64,000 bases of DNA from assembly GCF_028401385.1 (NCBI RefSeq), contig NZ_JAQOMR010000001.1, forward strand, positions 3,822,501-3,886,500, read 5' to 3'. Of this stretch, positions 1-11,992 are shown piece by piece (positions within the stretch are counted from its first letter, which is position 1; every line of letters begins with the position of its first letter). The DNA comes from Marinicella algicola. Lineage in GTDB: Bacteria; Pseudomonadota; Gammaproteobacteria; Xanthomonadales; Marinicellaceae. The notes under the pieces are model-generated. The model made no database searches. It was not told the DNA's origin and saw nothing but the letters and a program-made list of their open reading frames with translations. Made by a program: the position numbers and the translations under genes.

Positions 1-610
1 TTGTGAAGAGAAGATATGTCTGGAGGCTTCCAGGTGATCAGGTTTTAGGACCTGTTTGTTCGGAGCTGTTCCCATTGACGGCGTTGAAGGTCTAGCCGGC
101 CTGATACGAGCGAGGGACAGTTTTGGAAGGAAGCTCTGTTGGTAACAGCGATCTGTTGTTTTGAGGCTTTTGCCTTGATCTGACGGATGCGTTGAATTGA
201 TGCGCCTGACCGCACATCACCGGACATTATCTCGAGAAGCTGGTCTAAAAAGACGAATGTCTTTTTAGTTCTTCTATCGCTCACGGATGAGCGGTCCTTT
301 GGACCTATCTTCCGCGGGGGCGCCGGACTTCCGGCGACGCGCGCTTGCGCTACGAGGAACGAAAAGAAGGGCATTCAGTCTTGAAGAAATAAGGCTGCCA
401 ACTTTGTTGAGTTGGTGGTCAGATCGTGTTGATGGCATTGGCCGGGGTTATACAAAAGGCCCGGTGATTGCTCTTACAAAGCATGCAAAAGACGTTGCGA
501 GGAACTTCCCGTAGGGCGCAAGCCCGTCGGCGACCGTTCGCCGCCCCGTCCGGAGCGAAGCAAACCGCAAGGTTTGTGGCAGCGTGAGGACATAAAAGAT
601 GGACATCAGC
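1..610 (+). other. 16S-23S internal transcribed spacer (3' part)
   Basis: This 610-base stretch holds no protein gene. It lies directly upstream of the 23S rRNA and is read as the distal part of the 16S-23S spacer. The 16S gene and the usual tRNA-Ile/tRNA-Ala pair are not in the window and would lie upstream of position 1. It contains a perfect 10-bp hairpin at 245-268 (arms CTAAAAAGAC and GTCTTTTTAG, loop GAAT), a short CGCCGGA/TCCGGCG-type hairpin near 321-336, and two segments (334-360 and 539-598) that recur between 23S and 5S. The short open frames here are not credible genes. Confidence 0.8.
539..598 (+). repeat. rRNA spacer repeat, copy A
   Basis: A 23-base block (CGCCGCCCCGTCCGGAGCGA and the following AGC) is followed by a small hairpin (AAACC-GCAA-GGTTT) and then by GCAGCGTGAGGACATA. 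The flanks recur almost unchanged at 3692-3750, where the hairpin has a different sequence. The conserved frame with a swapped stem suggests a structured element in the rRNA precursor just before 23S. Confidence 0.75.
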
Positions 611-618
611 AATGAGAA

Positions 619-3415
<2,797 letters not shown>

Positions 3416-3787
3416 TCTCATTGTTCATGTTCATCGACAACGTCGATGAACACGATCTTTATCGCTCGCGGGTCGCACCGCGCATCTGACGATGCGCTGA
3501 CCCTGCGCGGGCGCGCTGAGCGACGCACTAGCGTGCTACGGGGAAGTCCCTCGATAGTCACTGCTACGCTGCTGTCCTGAAGCGCAACACAATAACAGAC
3601 CTCACGACCTTGTACCCCAACCTCTGCTTCGCGGCGGATGGGACACGAAGCCCAAAAGGCTTCGCAAGGCCGACCGGCCGCCGGCGCTGATGCGCCGCCC
3701 CGTCCGGAGCGAAGCGATCAAAGATCGCGACAGCGTGAGGGCACATATAAAAGCCCAGCTTCTCGACACAATATGCTGCACTTCGCT
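3416..3787 (+). other. 23S-5S spacer
   Basis: About 370 bases between 23S and 5S with no gene. A perfect 11-bp hairpin lies at 3428-3452 (arms TGTTCATCGAC and GTCGATGAACA). The block at 3520-3547 (GCGACGC...GCTACGGGGAA) resembles 334-360 in the upstream spacer, and 3692-3750 is the second copy of the spacer repeat. An imperfect stem around 3770-3780 and 3913-3924 brackets the 5S gene. All are likely precursor-processing structures. Confidence 0.75.
3692..3750 (+). repeat. rRNA spacer repeat, copy B
   Basis: Second copy of the element at 539-598. It has the same 23-base CCGCCCCGTCCGGAGCG block and the same CAGCGTGAGG-CA tail. The hairpin between them is GCGATC-AAA-GATCGC instead of AAACC-GCAA-GGTTT. 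It lies about 40 bases upstream of the 5S gene. Confidence 0.75.
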
Positions 3788-3906
3788 GACCTGGTGGTTA
3801 TGGCGGGGCCCTTAACACCCGTTCCCATTCCGAACACGGCCGTGAAATGCCCCTGCGCTGATGGTACTTTGTCTTAAGGCACGGGAGAGTAAGTCGCTGC
3901 CAGGTC
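3788..3906 (+). rRNA. 5S ribosomal RNA
   Basis: About 119 bases starting GACCTGGTGG and ending CCAGGTC, so the terminal helix closes. The conserved CCCGTTCCCATTCCGAACAC loop is present near 3818. It sits in the standard 23S-5S order of an rrn operon. Confidence 0.95.
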
Positions 3907-3961
3907 TGCAAAATGCACCATATTGATCTTCTCAAAACAGCAAACGGCGACTGCCGATATC

Positions 3962-3988
3962 AAGCCGCCGTAAAGGGCGGCTTTTTTG
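3962..3988 (+). terminator. Rho-independent terminator after 5S rRNA
   Basis: The stem AAGCCGCC / GGGCGGCTT with loop GTAAA is followed directly by a run of six T. It lies 55 bases past the 5S 3' end and would end most of the rrn transcript, or attenuate it ahead of the tRNA. Confidence 0.85.
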
Positions 3989-4133
3989 TGGCCGCTGAAA
4001 ACATGAAATAACGAAAGGGCAGAGCAGCCCCGTCGAACCGCAGAAGGCACAAGCCTTCGAGCACCGACAAAAATAATCCCGGTAGGGAAAGACCGCAAAG
4101 TCTTCCACCATAAAACCGGTAGCTCAGAGATAA

Positions 4134-4210
<77 letters not shown>

Positions 4211-4232
4211 AATCCGTTTTATAAATTATATC

Positions 4233-4266
4233 AAAGGCCTCGCCGGGTAACAGCGACGCCTTTTGG
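4233..4266 (+). terminator. Probable terminator after tRNA-fMet
   Basis: AAAGGC ... GCCTTTT with an inner CGC/GCG pairing, closing about 20 bases after the tRNA. The T tract is short (four) but TTTTT follows at 4270-4274. Confidence 0.6.
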
Positions 4267-4298
4267 CCGTTTTTACCCGAAACACTCGTCGCAAGGTG

Positions 4299-4826
4299 TG
4301 ACCTGCTCCCCTGAGACGTCCGCGATTTGGGGTTAGTTTGTTCCTATCGAACAACCGAAGTGGCTCGGTTTGTCTGAACAGCGGGGATAATTGGAATTTC
4401 TGCCTGGCTTCGGCTTAGATGCCGGGAACAGGAGATACCATGACGAGACGACCGCGCCGGAACCATAGCTCGGCTTTCCAGGCGAAAGTGGTGCTTGCCG
4501 CCATCCGAGGTGAGCAGATGCTGGTGGGGAATTATCTCAGCAGTTCGATGTGCACGCCAACCAGACCAAGCAATGGAAAGATCAGCTCCTTGAGGGTGCG
4601 ACAGGCGTTTTCGGCGATGAGGCCAAGGCGGATCCGGCGGCGCCAACCGTCGATGTCAAAGCGCTGCATGCTAAAATCGGGGAGCTGGCGCTGGAAAATG
4701 ATTTTTAGCCGGAGCGTTCGGCAAAGCGGGGATTGCTGGGCGGAAAAAATGATCGAACGCAAGCACAAACTGTCGGTCGCACGCCAGGCACGGGGCTCGG
4801 CATCAGCCGTGGCAGCGAGACAGTCT
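4299..4826 (+). mobile_element. IS3-family insertion sequence remnant
   Basis: A broken IS3-type element. The orfA product starts at 4440 with MTRRPRRNHSSAFQAKVVLA, the helix-turn-helix N-terminus typical of IS3-family OrfA. Near 4526 the frame shifts, and reading continues as ELSQQFDVHANQTKQWKDQL to a stop at about 4708. The start of orfB (MIERKHKLSVARQAR) begins at 4749 and is cut off at about 4826, where IS256-type sequence begins. TGACCTGCTCCCC at 4299 could be the left inverted repeat. Only about 25 residues of OrfB remain, so the element is dead. Confidence 0.75.
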
Positions 4827-5590
4827 AAAATTTTGTGCCCTGACGTTATTCCAGGACATAGGAAAACGTTGTTCGAACCTGATGGCGAGCTGGCTTTTGA
4901 CGGCGTGGCATTCGCGCACTGAACGTTTCCACCCGGTGAAGGTGGCATTGAGGGCCAGATAGACCAACTTGGCCGCCGCCTCGTCACTTGGGAAGTGGCC
5001 ACGGGCTCTGACGGCGCGGCGGATTTTCGAATTCAGCGCCTCGATGGAATTCGTGGTGTAGATCAGCCGACGCACTTCGGGCGGGTAATCGAGAAACGGG
5101 ATGACCGCGTTCCAGGCCCGCCGCCAACTCGGCGCGATCGCCGGATAGCACCTGGCGAGATCGCTGCCCTCAAAGGTTGCCAGCGCCTGTTCCGCCGCCT
5201 CGACGTTTCGCCCGTGTAGACCGTCTTGAGCGCCCTGACGACGGCCTTGTGGTCCTTGTCGCTGGCGAAGTTCATGGAATGGCGGAGGAGATGTGACGAT
5301 ACAGGTTTGAACCTGCGTCCTTGGGAAGGCCGCCTCGATGACCTGCGGAAAGCCCTTGAGACCGTCGACGGCGGCAATCATGATGTCCTGAACGCCCGGT
5401 TGTGCAGTTCGCCAAGCACGCCTGCCCAGAATTTTGCGCCCTCATTGGCCTGGAACCACAGGCCCAGAAGGTCGCGCGTGCCGTCCGGCAAAACGGCCAG
5501 TGCCACGATGACCGCCTTGTTCGAAACCGCTCCGTCGTTGCGGATATTGGCCCGGATCGCATCCATGAAGGTGAAGCGAAAATAGAAATA
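4827..5590 (-). mobile_element. IS256-family (Mutator-type) transposase remnant
   Basis: The minus strand encodes the central and C-terminal part of an IS256 transposase. Recognisable pieces are FTFMDAIRANIRNDG, a GLWFQANEGAKFW block, the IAAVDGLKGFPQVIEAAFP block with its catalytic-region Asp, and IYTTNSIEALNSKIRRA followed by RGHFPSDEAA. About 170 N-terminal residues are absent and the frame breaks near 5385 and again near 5295. The C-terminus reads on into IS3 sequence without its normal end. It appears to have inserted into, or recombined with, the IS3 element on one side and the IS481 element on the other. Confidence 0.8.
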
Positions 5591-5593
5591 GAT

Positions 5594-5811
5594 TCAGTGG
5601 ATCGATTTCCCGCTGAACGTCAAGCGCTTCCACTACTATGATCATGCCCAGTTGCGAACGAACCTCGCCGACTTTGTCGCAGCTTACAATTTCGGCTGCT
5701 GCCTCAAGATTCTAAAGGGCCTCACCCCATATGATTTCATCGGCAAAAAGTGGAGAGAGGAGCCTGAAAGGTTCAGGCTAAGTCCGATCCATCAAATGCC
5801 GGGACCTAACA
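5594..5811 (+). mobile_element. IS481-type transposase C-terminal fragment
   Basis: The plus frame reads WIDFPLNVKRFHYYDHAQLR, then a LADFVAAYNFGCCLKILKGL stretch, and ends MPGPNT. This is the last ~70 residues of the integrase-core transposases of the IS481 group. The expected stop after NT is missing (next codon TAC), so the frame runs into the opposite-strand kinase gene. The catalytic DDE core is absent. Confidence 0.7.
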
Positions 5812-5812
5812 C

Positions 5813-7405
5813 TTACGGTCTTCGCAAAGGAGCGGTCGTTTGGGCGAGTTCATTGCGACAGGCCTGCAGGATTTTGAGACGGGCATATTGGCGGTCATAG
5901 TAACCGCCAAGCGCCGGATCGGGATCGCGGACATGTGCCGGTGCCTGCATCGCGTTGGCGGCCTGCTCAGGATTCGGATAAAGACCCGACGCTGCGGCGG
6001 CGTTAACGGCTGACCCCAGAAGCACCACATCCTCGGTCGGGGAGATATGCACGGCAAGGCCGGTGACATCGGCGTAAAGTTTTGAAAGAAGAGGGTTTCG
6101 CCGGTGACCGCCGGCCAGATGCAGCCTGGTTGCCGGAATGCCGTTAACGGCCAGATGTTCGACAATCTGCCGGAGCGAAAGCACGATCGCAATGCATGCG
6201 CGCCAGTAGAGATGGCAAAGCCCGTCGAAGGATTTGTCGAGGGTGAGGCCAGCGATCATGCCGGTCATGGTCGGGTCGGCAAAGGGCGAACGGCTGCCAT
6301 GGAAATCCGGCAGGATATCGAGCCCGTCGGCAAGGCCAGGGCCGGCTTCCGCAATCATTTCCTGAATCCGGGCGATGACCTGTTCGTGGCGGAACTCCGT
6401 TGCCGGGCCGCCTTCGGCATGGATTTCCAGAAGGTGATTGAGCAAACCGCCGGTTGCGGACTGGCCGGCCTCGAACAGCCACGCGTTCGCGTAGATCGCG
6501 CCACAATAGGGGCCCCACAGGCTTTTGGCGTAGACCGGATCCGGCCCGTAACCGATAAGGCAACTCGAGGTTCCGCCGATCAGCGCGAGTTCGCCTGGTG
6601 CCTTGGTCCCGGGCTGTGGAAGCACGCCGAGCGCACCGGCATAGGCATCGACCATACCGGCGGCCACCGCCACGCCGCAGTCAAGCCCCAGCGCGTCCGC
6701 GGCTTCTTCTGTGAGGTTGCCGATGGCCATGCCTGGTGGGCAGGGTGTGAGGCCGGCGCCTGCCTTTTCCGGAAGGTCGCCAAGGTCGAATTCTTCCAGA
6801 AGCGCGCGTGGCCACGGATCGGCATTCTGCGCCATGTAGAACCATTTGGTGGCCAGCGTCGTCAGCGAACGCTGCCGGCTTCCCGTCGCCCGAAAGGTCA
6901 TGAAATCGGCGAGGTCAAAGAACGCGCCGGCCTTTTTGTAGAGTTCCGGGTGATTGCGCTTCAGCCACAACAGTTTGGGCACCTGCATTTCCGGCGAGAT
7001 TGACCCGCCGGAATGGCGCACCGCCGGGTCGCCCGTGGCACTCAAAGCGCCGGCCTCGGTCTCGGCGCGGTGATCGAACCAGGCGATGGTGTCGTAAAGC
7101 CCGGTCTCATCCTCGAACAACGGCAGCGGTTTTCCCGCCGGGTCAATCAGAACCAGCGAGCAGGTGGCGCCGAAGGCAAGGCCGGCGACCCGCTCTGGCC
7201 CAAGACCGCTTGCAAGGCGCACAGCGCGCACTACATTTGCCGTTGTCTGCCAGATGTTGTCGGAAATATATTCGCCGCGCCGTGCACCCGGACGACGCAG
7301 GCGCAGCGGCTCAGCCTTGCGAGCGAGCATCATTCCGGACTTGTCGAAAATGCCCGCTCTGACGCTTGCCGTGCCGACATCGACCGCAATCACATGATCG
7401 CGCAT
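5813..7405 (-). CDS. FGGY-family carbohydrate kinase (D-ribulokinase-like)
   Basis: A cytoplasmic ATP-dependent sugar kinase of 530 residues, intact. The N-terminal ATPase fold starts AVDVGTASVRAGIFD (phosphate-1 loop), and IAWFDHRA near residue 109 fits the substrate-binding region of the FGGY N domain. The C-terminal domain has the second phosphate/adenosine region LHLAGGHRRNPLLSKLYAD near residue 430, with the GG-x3-N pattern. It is the last gene of the polyol operon, 139 bases after the dehydrogenase, with a GGGGAG ribosome site before the ATG. In this setting it should phosphorylate the ketose made by the dehydrogenase (D-ribulose or D-xylulose). The sequence style is nearer to the ribulokinase branch than to XylB, but the substrate is an inference. 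Confidence 0.85.
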   Translation of the reverse strand: MRDHVIAVDVGTASVRAGIFDKSGMMLARKAEPLRLRRPGARRGEYISDNIWQTTANVVRAVRLASGLGPERVAGLAFGATCSLVLIDPAGKPLPLFEDETGLYDTIAWFDHRAETEAGALSATGDPAVRHSGGSISPEMQVPKLLWLKRNHPELYKKAGAFFDLADFMTFRATGSRQRSLTTLATKWFYMAQNADPWPRALLEEFDLGDLPEKAGAGLTPCPPGMAIGNLTEEAADALGLDCGVAVAAGMVDAYAGALGVLPQPGTKAPGELALIGGTSSCLIGYGPDPVYAKSLWGPYCGAIYANAWLFEAGQSATGGLLNHLLEIHAEGGPATEFRHEQVIARIQEMIAEAGPGLADGLDILPDFHGSRSPFADPTMTGMIAGLTLDKSFDGLCHLYWRACIAIVLSLRQIVEHLAVNGIPATRLHLAGGHRRNPLLSKLYADVTGLAVHISPTEDVVLLGSAVNAAAASGLYPNPEQAANAMQAPAHVRDPDPALGGYYDRQYARLKILQACRNELAQTTAPLRRP

Positions 7406-7544
7406 CCTGCACGCTCCCCACCCTGTCAGTATTGACGTACAAATTGGACGAGATTGTCCGGTTCGTCAAACATCCTGTGGGGTAGGGCGGATGCGGTTTG
7501 GCGGCGTTCGGTCATCCGCATATGACTGCCGCCGGTGGTGAAGC

Positions 7545-9025
7545 TTATGCAAGCTCGCCGGCAATATAACGGGTCAGGGTCTTGGCGGTGCCCGCGCTTC
7601 TGAGGCTTTCCAGTGCGGATGCAAAGCGCGCGCGGAAGATCTGACTGTCAGCGACGGATGCGAAGATATCGCGTTCCTCGAGAAACACCATCGGGTCTCT
7701 CCGGCTTTCCAGTGCCGCCTTGTGGAGGCGGTCGGCATTTTCGTCGTTGAAGCGGATCGCGCGGCCGCTGTCAGAGGTGCCCTCGAAATAGCGGCACCAG
7801 AGCGCTGAGACCAGCGCCAGCCCGACAACATCGAGACCTTTCTCAAGCCGGCTTGCTGTCGATGGCAGGATGAATTTCGGTTGCCGGTTGGAGCCGTCAA
7901 GCGCCAGCCGCTCGATCGTATCGCCGATCTTGGGGTTGGCGAAGCGCCGGGCGATCAGCTCGTAATAGCCGGTGAGATCGGTATCGGGCACCGGCGGCAC
8001 GATCGGGATGATCTCGTCCTTTTCAAGCTTTTCGAGAAAGGCGGCGATCAGTTGGTTTTCCATCGCCTCATGCACGAAATGAAGATCGAGCAGCTCGCCG
8101 GGATAGGCAATTGCCGCATGGCCGCCGTTCAGGATCCTCAGTTTCATCAGTTCATAAGGGCTGACGTCGTCGACAAAGGCGACCCCGACCTCTTCCAGCG
8201 CGGGGCGTCCAAGCGGGAAATCATCCTCCAGCACCCATTGTTTGAAGCCTTCGCAAAAGACCGGCCAGTTGTCCTCGATGCCGTATTCCTCACGAGTAAT
8301 ATCGCGCTCGCGCTTGCCGGTCGCAGGTGTGATCCGGTCGACCATGCCGTTGGGGAAGGCGACATTCCCCTGATCCAGGCCGCAAAAGCCGGGTCGGAAA
8401 GTTCGGCAAGGCCGGAGACCGTGGCTTTGGTCACGGCGCCGTTATGGGGAATGTTGTCGCAGCACATCACCGTGAACGGGGCTACACCTTCTGCCTGACG
8501 TTTCTTCAGCCCGGCGATGATCAGGCCGAAGGCGGTCTTCGGTGCATCCGGGTTCTGGCCGTCTGCAGTGATGGTGGGATGGGACGGATCGAATTTTCCG
8601 GTCGCCGGATCTATGAAATATCCGCCTTCCGTCACCGTGAGAGAAACGATGCGGATCGCCGGATCGGCCAGCTTCTCGATCATCGCTGCATGATCCGGCG
8701 GGGCGATCATGTCGATCATCGCGCCGGTGATGGTGGCCTCGCTTGCGTCTGCCTCCTGATCCACCACCGTGGTCAGGAAATCCTGATCGGCAAGAACCTC
8801 GCGCATCTTCGTATCCGACGGCATGACGCCGGCCCCAATGATCGCCCAGTCGAGATCGCGACCGGTGTTGAAGAGCTGGTGGAGATAGACCGCCTGATGT
8901 GCCCGGTGGAAATTGCCGACACCGAAATGAACGATCCCGGCAGAAAGATCACCGCGATCATAGGTGGGTATGGACGCCCTGTCGGCATGCTGATCGAGGT
9001 TTTCGAGATTGAGGGGCTTGGTCAT
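7545..9025 (-). CDS. mtlK: Mannitol 2-dehydrogenase (polyol dehydrogenase), frameshifted
   Basis: An NAD-dependent long-chain polyol dehydrogenase that oxidises D-mannitol to fructose or D-arabitol to xylulose. The N-terminal Rossmann part carries IVHFGVGNFHRAHQAVYLH. The C-terminal part carries the family block KLRILNGGHAAIAYPG, with the catalytic-lysine region (K-x5-NxxH) just before it. One base is missing in the run at 8367-8370: the frame reads FAAWIRG and should continue NVAFPNGMVDRITPATGKRE. With that base restored the product is 493 residues, the usual MtlK length. The start is the ATG before TKPLNLENLDQH. It follows the transporter ATPase by 52 bases in the same operon. Confidence 0.88.
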
Positions 9026-9077
9026 GGTCTCAAGGTCCAGTATTCGCAATTCGCTGTTGTGTCGAAGGCGCTCTCGG

Positions 9078-10076
9078 TCAGGCGGCAAGGCCGTCGGCGT
9101 TGAAACGGTATAGCCGCTCGGGGTCCGGCGAAATGAACACCGTATCGCCATGGCGAACCGGGAACTCACCGTCTGTGCGGGTGGTGATATGGCCAAGCTC
9201 CGGCACATCGACATGCAGGAATGTGTCTGAGCCCAGGTGCTCGGAAACCGCCACTTTGCCCATCCATTTTCCGCTTTCGGTGGAAAGCGCGACATGTTCG
9301 GGGCGGATGCCGATGGTATGGGCGCCGAATTCCTCCGCCGCCTTGCCGTCGATGAAGTTCATTTTCGGTGAGCCGATAAAGCCGGCAACAAACAGATTGG
9401 CGGGGCTGCGGTAAAGTTCGAGCGGGGAACCGACCTGTTCGATATTGCCGGCGCGCAGAACCACGATCTTGTCGGCCATGGTCATTGCTTCCACCTGGTC
9501 GTGGGTCACATAGATCGAGGTTGCGCCAAGCTGCTGATGCAGTTCGGAAATTTCCAACCGCATGTTGACCCGAAGCGCTGCATCGAGGTTCGAAAGCGGT
9601 TCGTCGAACAGGAAGCATTCCGGCGAGCGCACAATGGCCCGGCCGATGGCGACGCGCTGGCGCTGACCACCGGAAAGCGCACGCGGTTTGCGCTCCAGAT
9701 AGTCAGTCAGGTTCAGGATCGCGGCGGCATCATTGACCTTGCGGTCGATCTCGGCCTTGTCGAGATTGGCCATTTTCAGCGGAAAGCCGATATTGGAGCG
9801 GACACTCATATGCGGATAAAGCGCATAGGACTGGAACACCATGGCAAGGCCGCGCTTGGCCGGAGGCTTGGCGGTGGCGTCGTCGCCATCGATCAGGATC
9901 CGCCCGCCGGTGACATCCTCAAGCCCTGCAATCAGACGCAGAAGCGTGGATTTTCCACAGCCGGAGGGACCGACGAAGACGACGAATTCGCCGTCATTGA
10001 TTTCGAGGTCAATCGACGGGATGACCGCATGTTCGCCAAAATGCTTGGAGACGTTTTCGAGTCTGATGCTGCCCAT
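9078..10076 (-). CDS. smoK: Polyol ABC transporter ATP-binding protein
   Basis: Cytoplasmic ATPase of a CUT1-type sugar ABC importer, 332 residues, intact. The Walker A is GPSGCGKST, the Q-loop lies in [14 protein letters not shown], the signature is LSGGQRQR, the Walker B is [12 protein letters not shown] and the switch is THDQ. The C-terminal ~100 residues form the MalK/UgpC regulatory OB domain ([12 protein letters not shown]). It lies 11 bases after the second permease gene. By context it energises sorbitol/mannitol uptake. Confidence 0.92.
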   Translation of the reverse strand: MGSIRLENVSKHFGEHAVIPSIDLEINDGEFVVFVGPSGCGKSTLLRLIAGLEDVTGGRILIDGDDATAKPPAKRGLAMVFQSYALYPHMSVRSNIGFPLKMANLDKAEIDRKVNDAAAILNLTDYLERKPRALSGGQRQRVAIGRAIVRSPECFLFDEPLSNLDAALRVNMRLEISELHQQLGATSIYVTHDQVEAMTMADKIVVLRAGNIEQVGSPLELYRSPANLFVAGFIGSPKMNFIDGKAAEEFGAHTIGIRPEHVALSTESGKWMGKVAVSEHLGSDTFLHVDVPELGHITTRTDGEFPVRHGDTVFISPDPERLYRFNADGLAA

Positions 10077-10087
10077 TGGTCTTGTCC

Positions 10088-10917
10088 TTATTTAACCGCG
10101 CCGAAGGTGAGCCCGCGCACGAGCTGCTTCTGCGAAAACCAGCCGAGGATTACGATCGGCGCAATCGCCATGGTCGAGGCGGCGGAAAGCTTTGCGTAAA
10201 ACAGGCCTTCCGGGCTCGAATACGAAGCGATGAAAGCTGTGAGCGGCGCTGCTTTCGATGCCGTCAGGTTCAGCGTCCAGAACGCCTCGTTCCAGGCAAG
10301 GATGATGTTGAGAAGAAGGGTCGAGGCAATGCCCGGTATTGCCATCGGGGTGAGCACGTAGACAAGCTCTTTGCCAAGCGTGGCTCCGTCCATGCGGGCG
10401 GCCTCGAGGATCTCTCCGGGAATTTCCTTGAAGTAGGTATAGAGCATCCACACCATGATCGGCAGGTTGATCAGCATCATGATGATGATCAGACCGATGC
10501 GGGTATCGAGCAGGCCGAGATCGCGAAAGATAATGTAGATCGGCACCAGAACGCCGACGGCGGGAAGCATCTTGGTGGAGAGCATCCACAACAGGATGTC
10601 CTTGGTGCGCTTGGTCGGCGAAAACGCCATGGCCCATGCGGCGGGCACCGCGATCAAAAGCCCGATGACCGTGGAGCCCAGCGAAATTGCCACCGAATTC
10701 CAGAAGTGGTGGAAATAGTTGGAGCGGGCCTGAACTTCCACATAGTTTTCCAGCGTCCACTGGAAGAACAGGAAGGACGGCGGCGAGGAGACGGCCTCGC
10801 CCTCAGTCTTGAAGCTTGTCAGAACCGTCCAAAGGATCGGGAAGAAGATGAGAAGTCCGATGGCCCACGCAAGCAGCGTGAAGGCGATCTTTTCTGTGTT
10901 GTCACCTGGCGTGCCAT
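10088..10917 (-). CDS. smoG: Polyol ABC transporter permease 2, frameshifted
   Basis: Second inner-membrane permease of the CUT1 importer. The start MARQVTTQ is followed by a frame break in the T run at 10890-10893 (plus-strand view). One restored base gives [20 protein letters not shown], the first membrane segment, and leads on to the known body. The corrected product is 276 residues, normal for SmoG. The EAA loop is visible as [20 protein letters not shown], which contacts the ATPase. The start sits 2 bases beyond the stop of the first permease, so the two are translationally coupled. Confidence 0.88.
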
Positions 10918-10919
10918 CG

Positions 10920-11792
10920 TCAGTCCTCCAGATTTTTGCCGATCATGCGAACCAGGAAGATCGCAACGATGTTGGCGAGAATGACAGCGATGATGCCGCC
11001 GGCGGATGCGCCGCCCACGTCGAATTGCAGCAGTGCCTGCATATAGACGAGGTAGGTCAGATTGGTGCTTTCCGTGCCCGGACCGCCATTGGTGGTCACC
11101 AGAATTTCGGCAAAGACCGACAGCAGGAAAATCGTTTCGATCAGAACCACCACGGTAATGGCGCGGGCCATATGCGGCAGGATGATATAGATCAGCCGGT
11201 TCCAAGCATTGGCACCGTCCATTTCGGCGGCTTCGTTCTGTTCCTCGGAAAGCGATTGCAGCGCGGTCAACAAGATAAGCGTTGCGAACGGCAGCCATTG
11301 CCAGGCGACAATCAGGCTGATTGAGGTCAGCGGGATTGAGGACAGGAAGTCGATCGGCTGAAACCCTAAGAACCGGGCAAGAGAGGCAAACAAGCCGTTG
11401 ACCGGGTTCATCAGCATGTTTTTCCACACCAGCGCGGACACCGTTGGCATCACGAAAAACGGCGCGATCACCAGAATGCGGACTATGCCCTGGCCGAACA
11501 TCGGCTGGTTCAACAGCAAGGCCAGTGCAATGCCGCCGGCGACCGTGGCAAACAGCACACCGCCAACCAGAATCAGCGTATTGCCGATGGCCTGAAAGAA
11601 GGCCGGATCCGTCAAAAAGAAGCGGTAATTCATAAAGCCGGCAAAACTCTCGGTTCCCGGCATCAAAAGATTATACCGCAGAAACGAGAAATAGACGGTC
11701 ATCGACAGCGGAACGATCATCCACAACAACAGCAGAATGACCGAAGGCGCCATCATCAGTCGCGCCGCACTATGGGTATGGGTCGTCGCCAT
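10920..11792 (-). CDS. smoF: Polyol ABC transporter permease 1
   Basis: First inner-membrane permease of the CUT1 importer, 290 residues, intact. It has six predicted membrane segments, the first being MMAPSVILLLLWMIVPLSMT. The EAA loop region QNEAAEMDGANAWNRLIYII is followed by the GGPGTESTNLTYLVY segment typical of this family. It lies 200 bases after the binding-protein gene, and that gap carries two strong hairpins. Confidence 0.9.
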   Translation of the reverse strand: MATTHTHSAARLMMAPSVILLLLWMIVPLSMTVYFSFLRYNLLMPGTESFAGFMNYRFFLTDPAFFQAIGNTLILVGGVLFATVAGGIALALLLNQPMFGQGIVRILVIAPFFVMPTVSALVWKNMLMNPVNGLFASLARFLGFQPIDFLSSIPLTSISLIVAWQWLPFATLILLTALQSLSEEQNEAAEMDGANAWNRLIYIILPHMARAITVVVLIETIFLLSVFAEILVTTNGGPGTESTNLTYLVYMQALLQFDVGGASAGGIIAVILANIVAIFLVRMIGKNLED

Positions 11793-11888
11793 TTCGGTTT
11801 TCCCCGCTCGGTGAGGCCGACCGCATCTTCGGTCGCGTCACGTCTTAATGGTCCCGCACCCGATCTCTCCAGGTCGCGGAAATCAGTC

Positions 11889-11980
11889 AAACCGCCGTCG
11901 GCAGGATGCGCGGCGGTTCCAGGTTCGTTCTGAAAGAAAGGTCAGGGGCGGGCAGCCGGGCAACGGCACCCGGCCGCCCT
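11889..11980 (-). other. Intercistronic hairpins between binding protein and permease genes
   Basis: Two GC-rich inverted repeats lie in the 200-base gap. One at 11889-11919 has arms AACCGCCG and CGGCGGTT. One at 11945-11980 is built on GGGCGG...CCGCCC with an inner AGCCGGG/CCCGGC pairing. Neither has a T tract. Such structures commonly protect the abundant binding-protein mRNA from decay and lower permease expression; that role is inferred here. Confidence 0.6.
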
Positions 11981-11992
11981 CTGGAGGAAGGC

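Noticed and set aside
6104..7003. A 299-codon plus-strand frame opposite the FGGY kinase
   Set aside because: It is the complement of an intact, well-conserved gene and has no features of its own; long antisense frames are common in GC-rich DNA.
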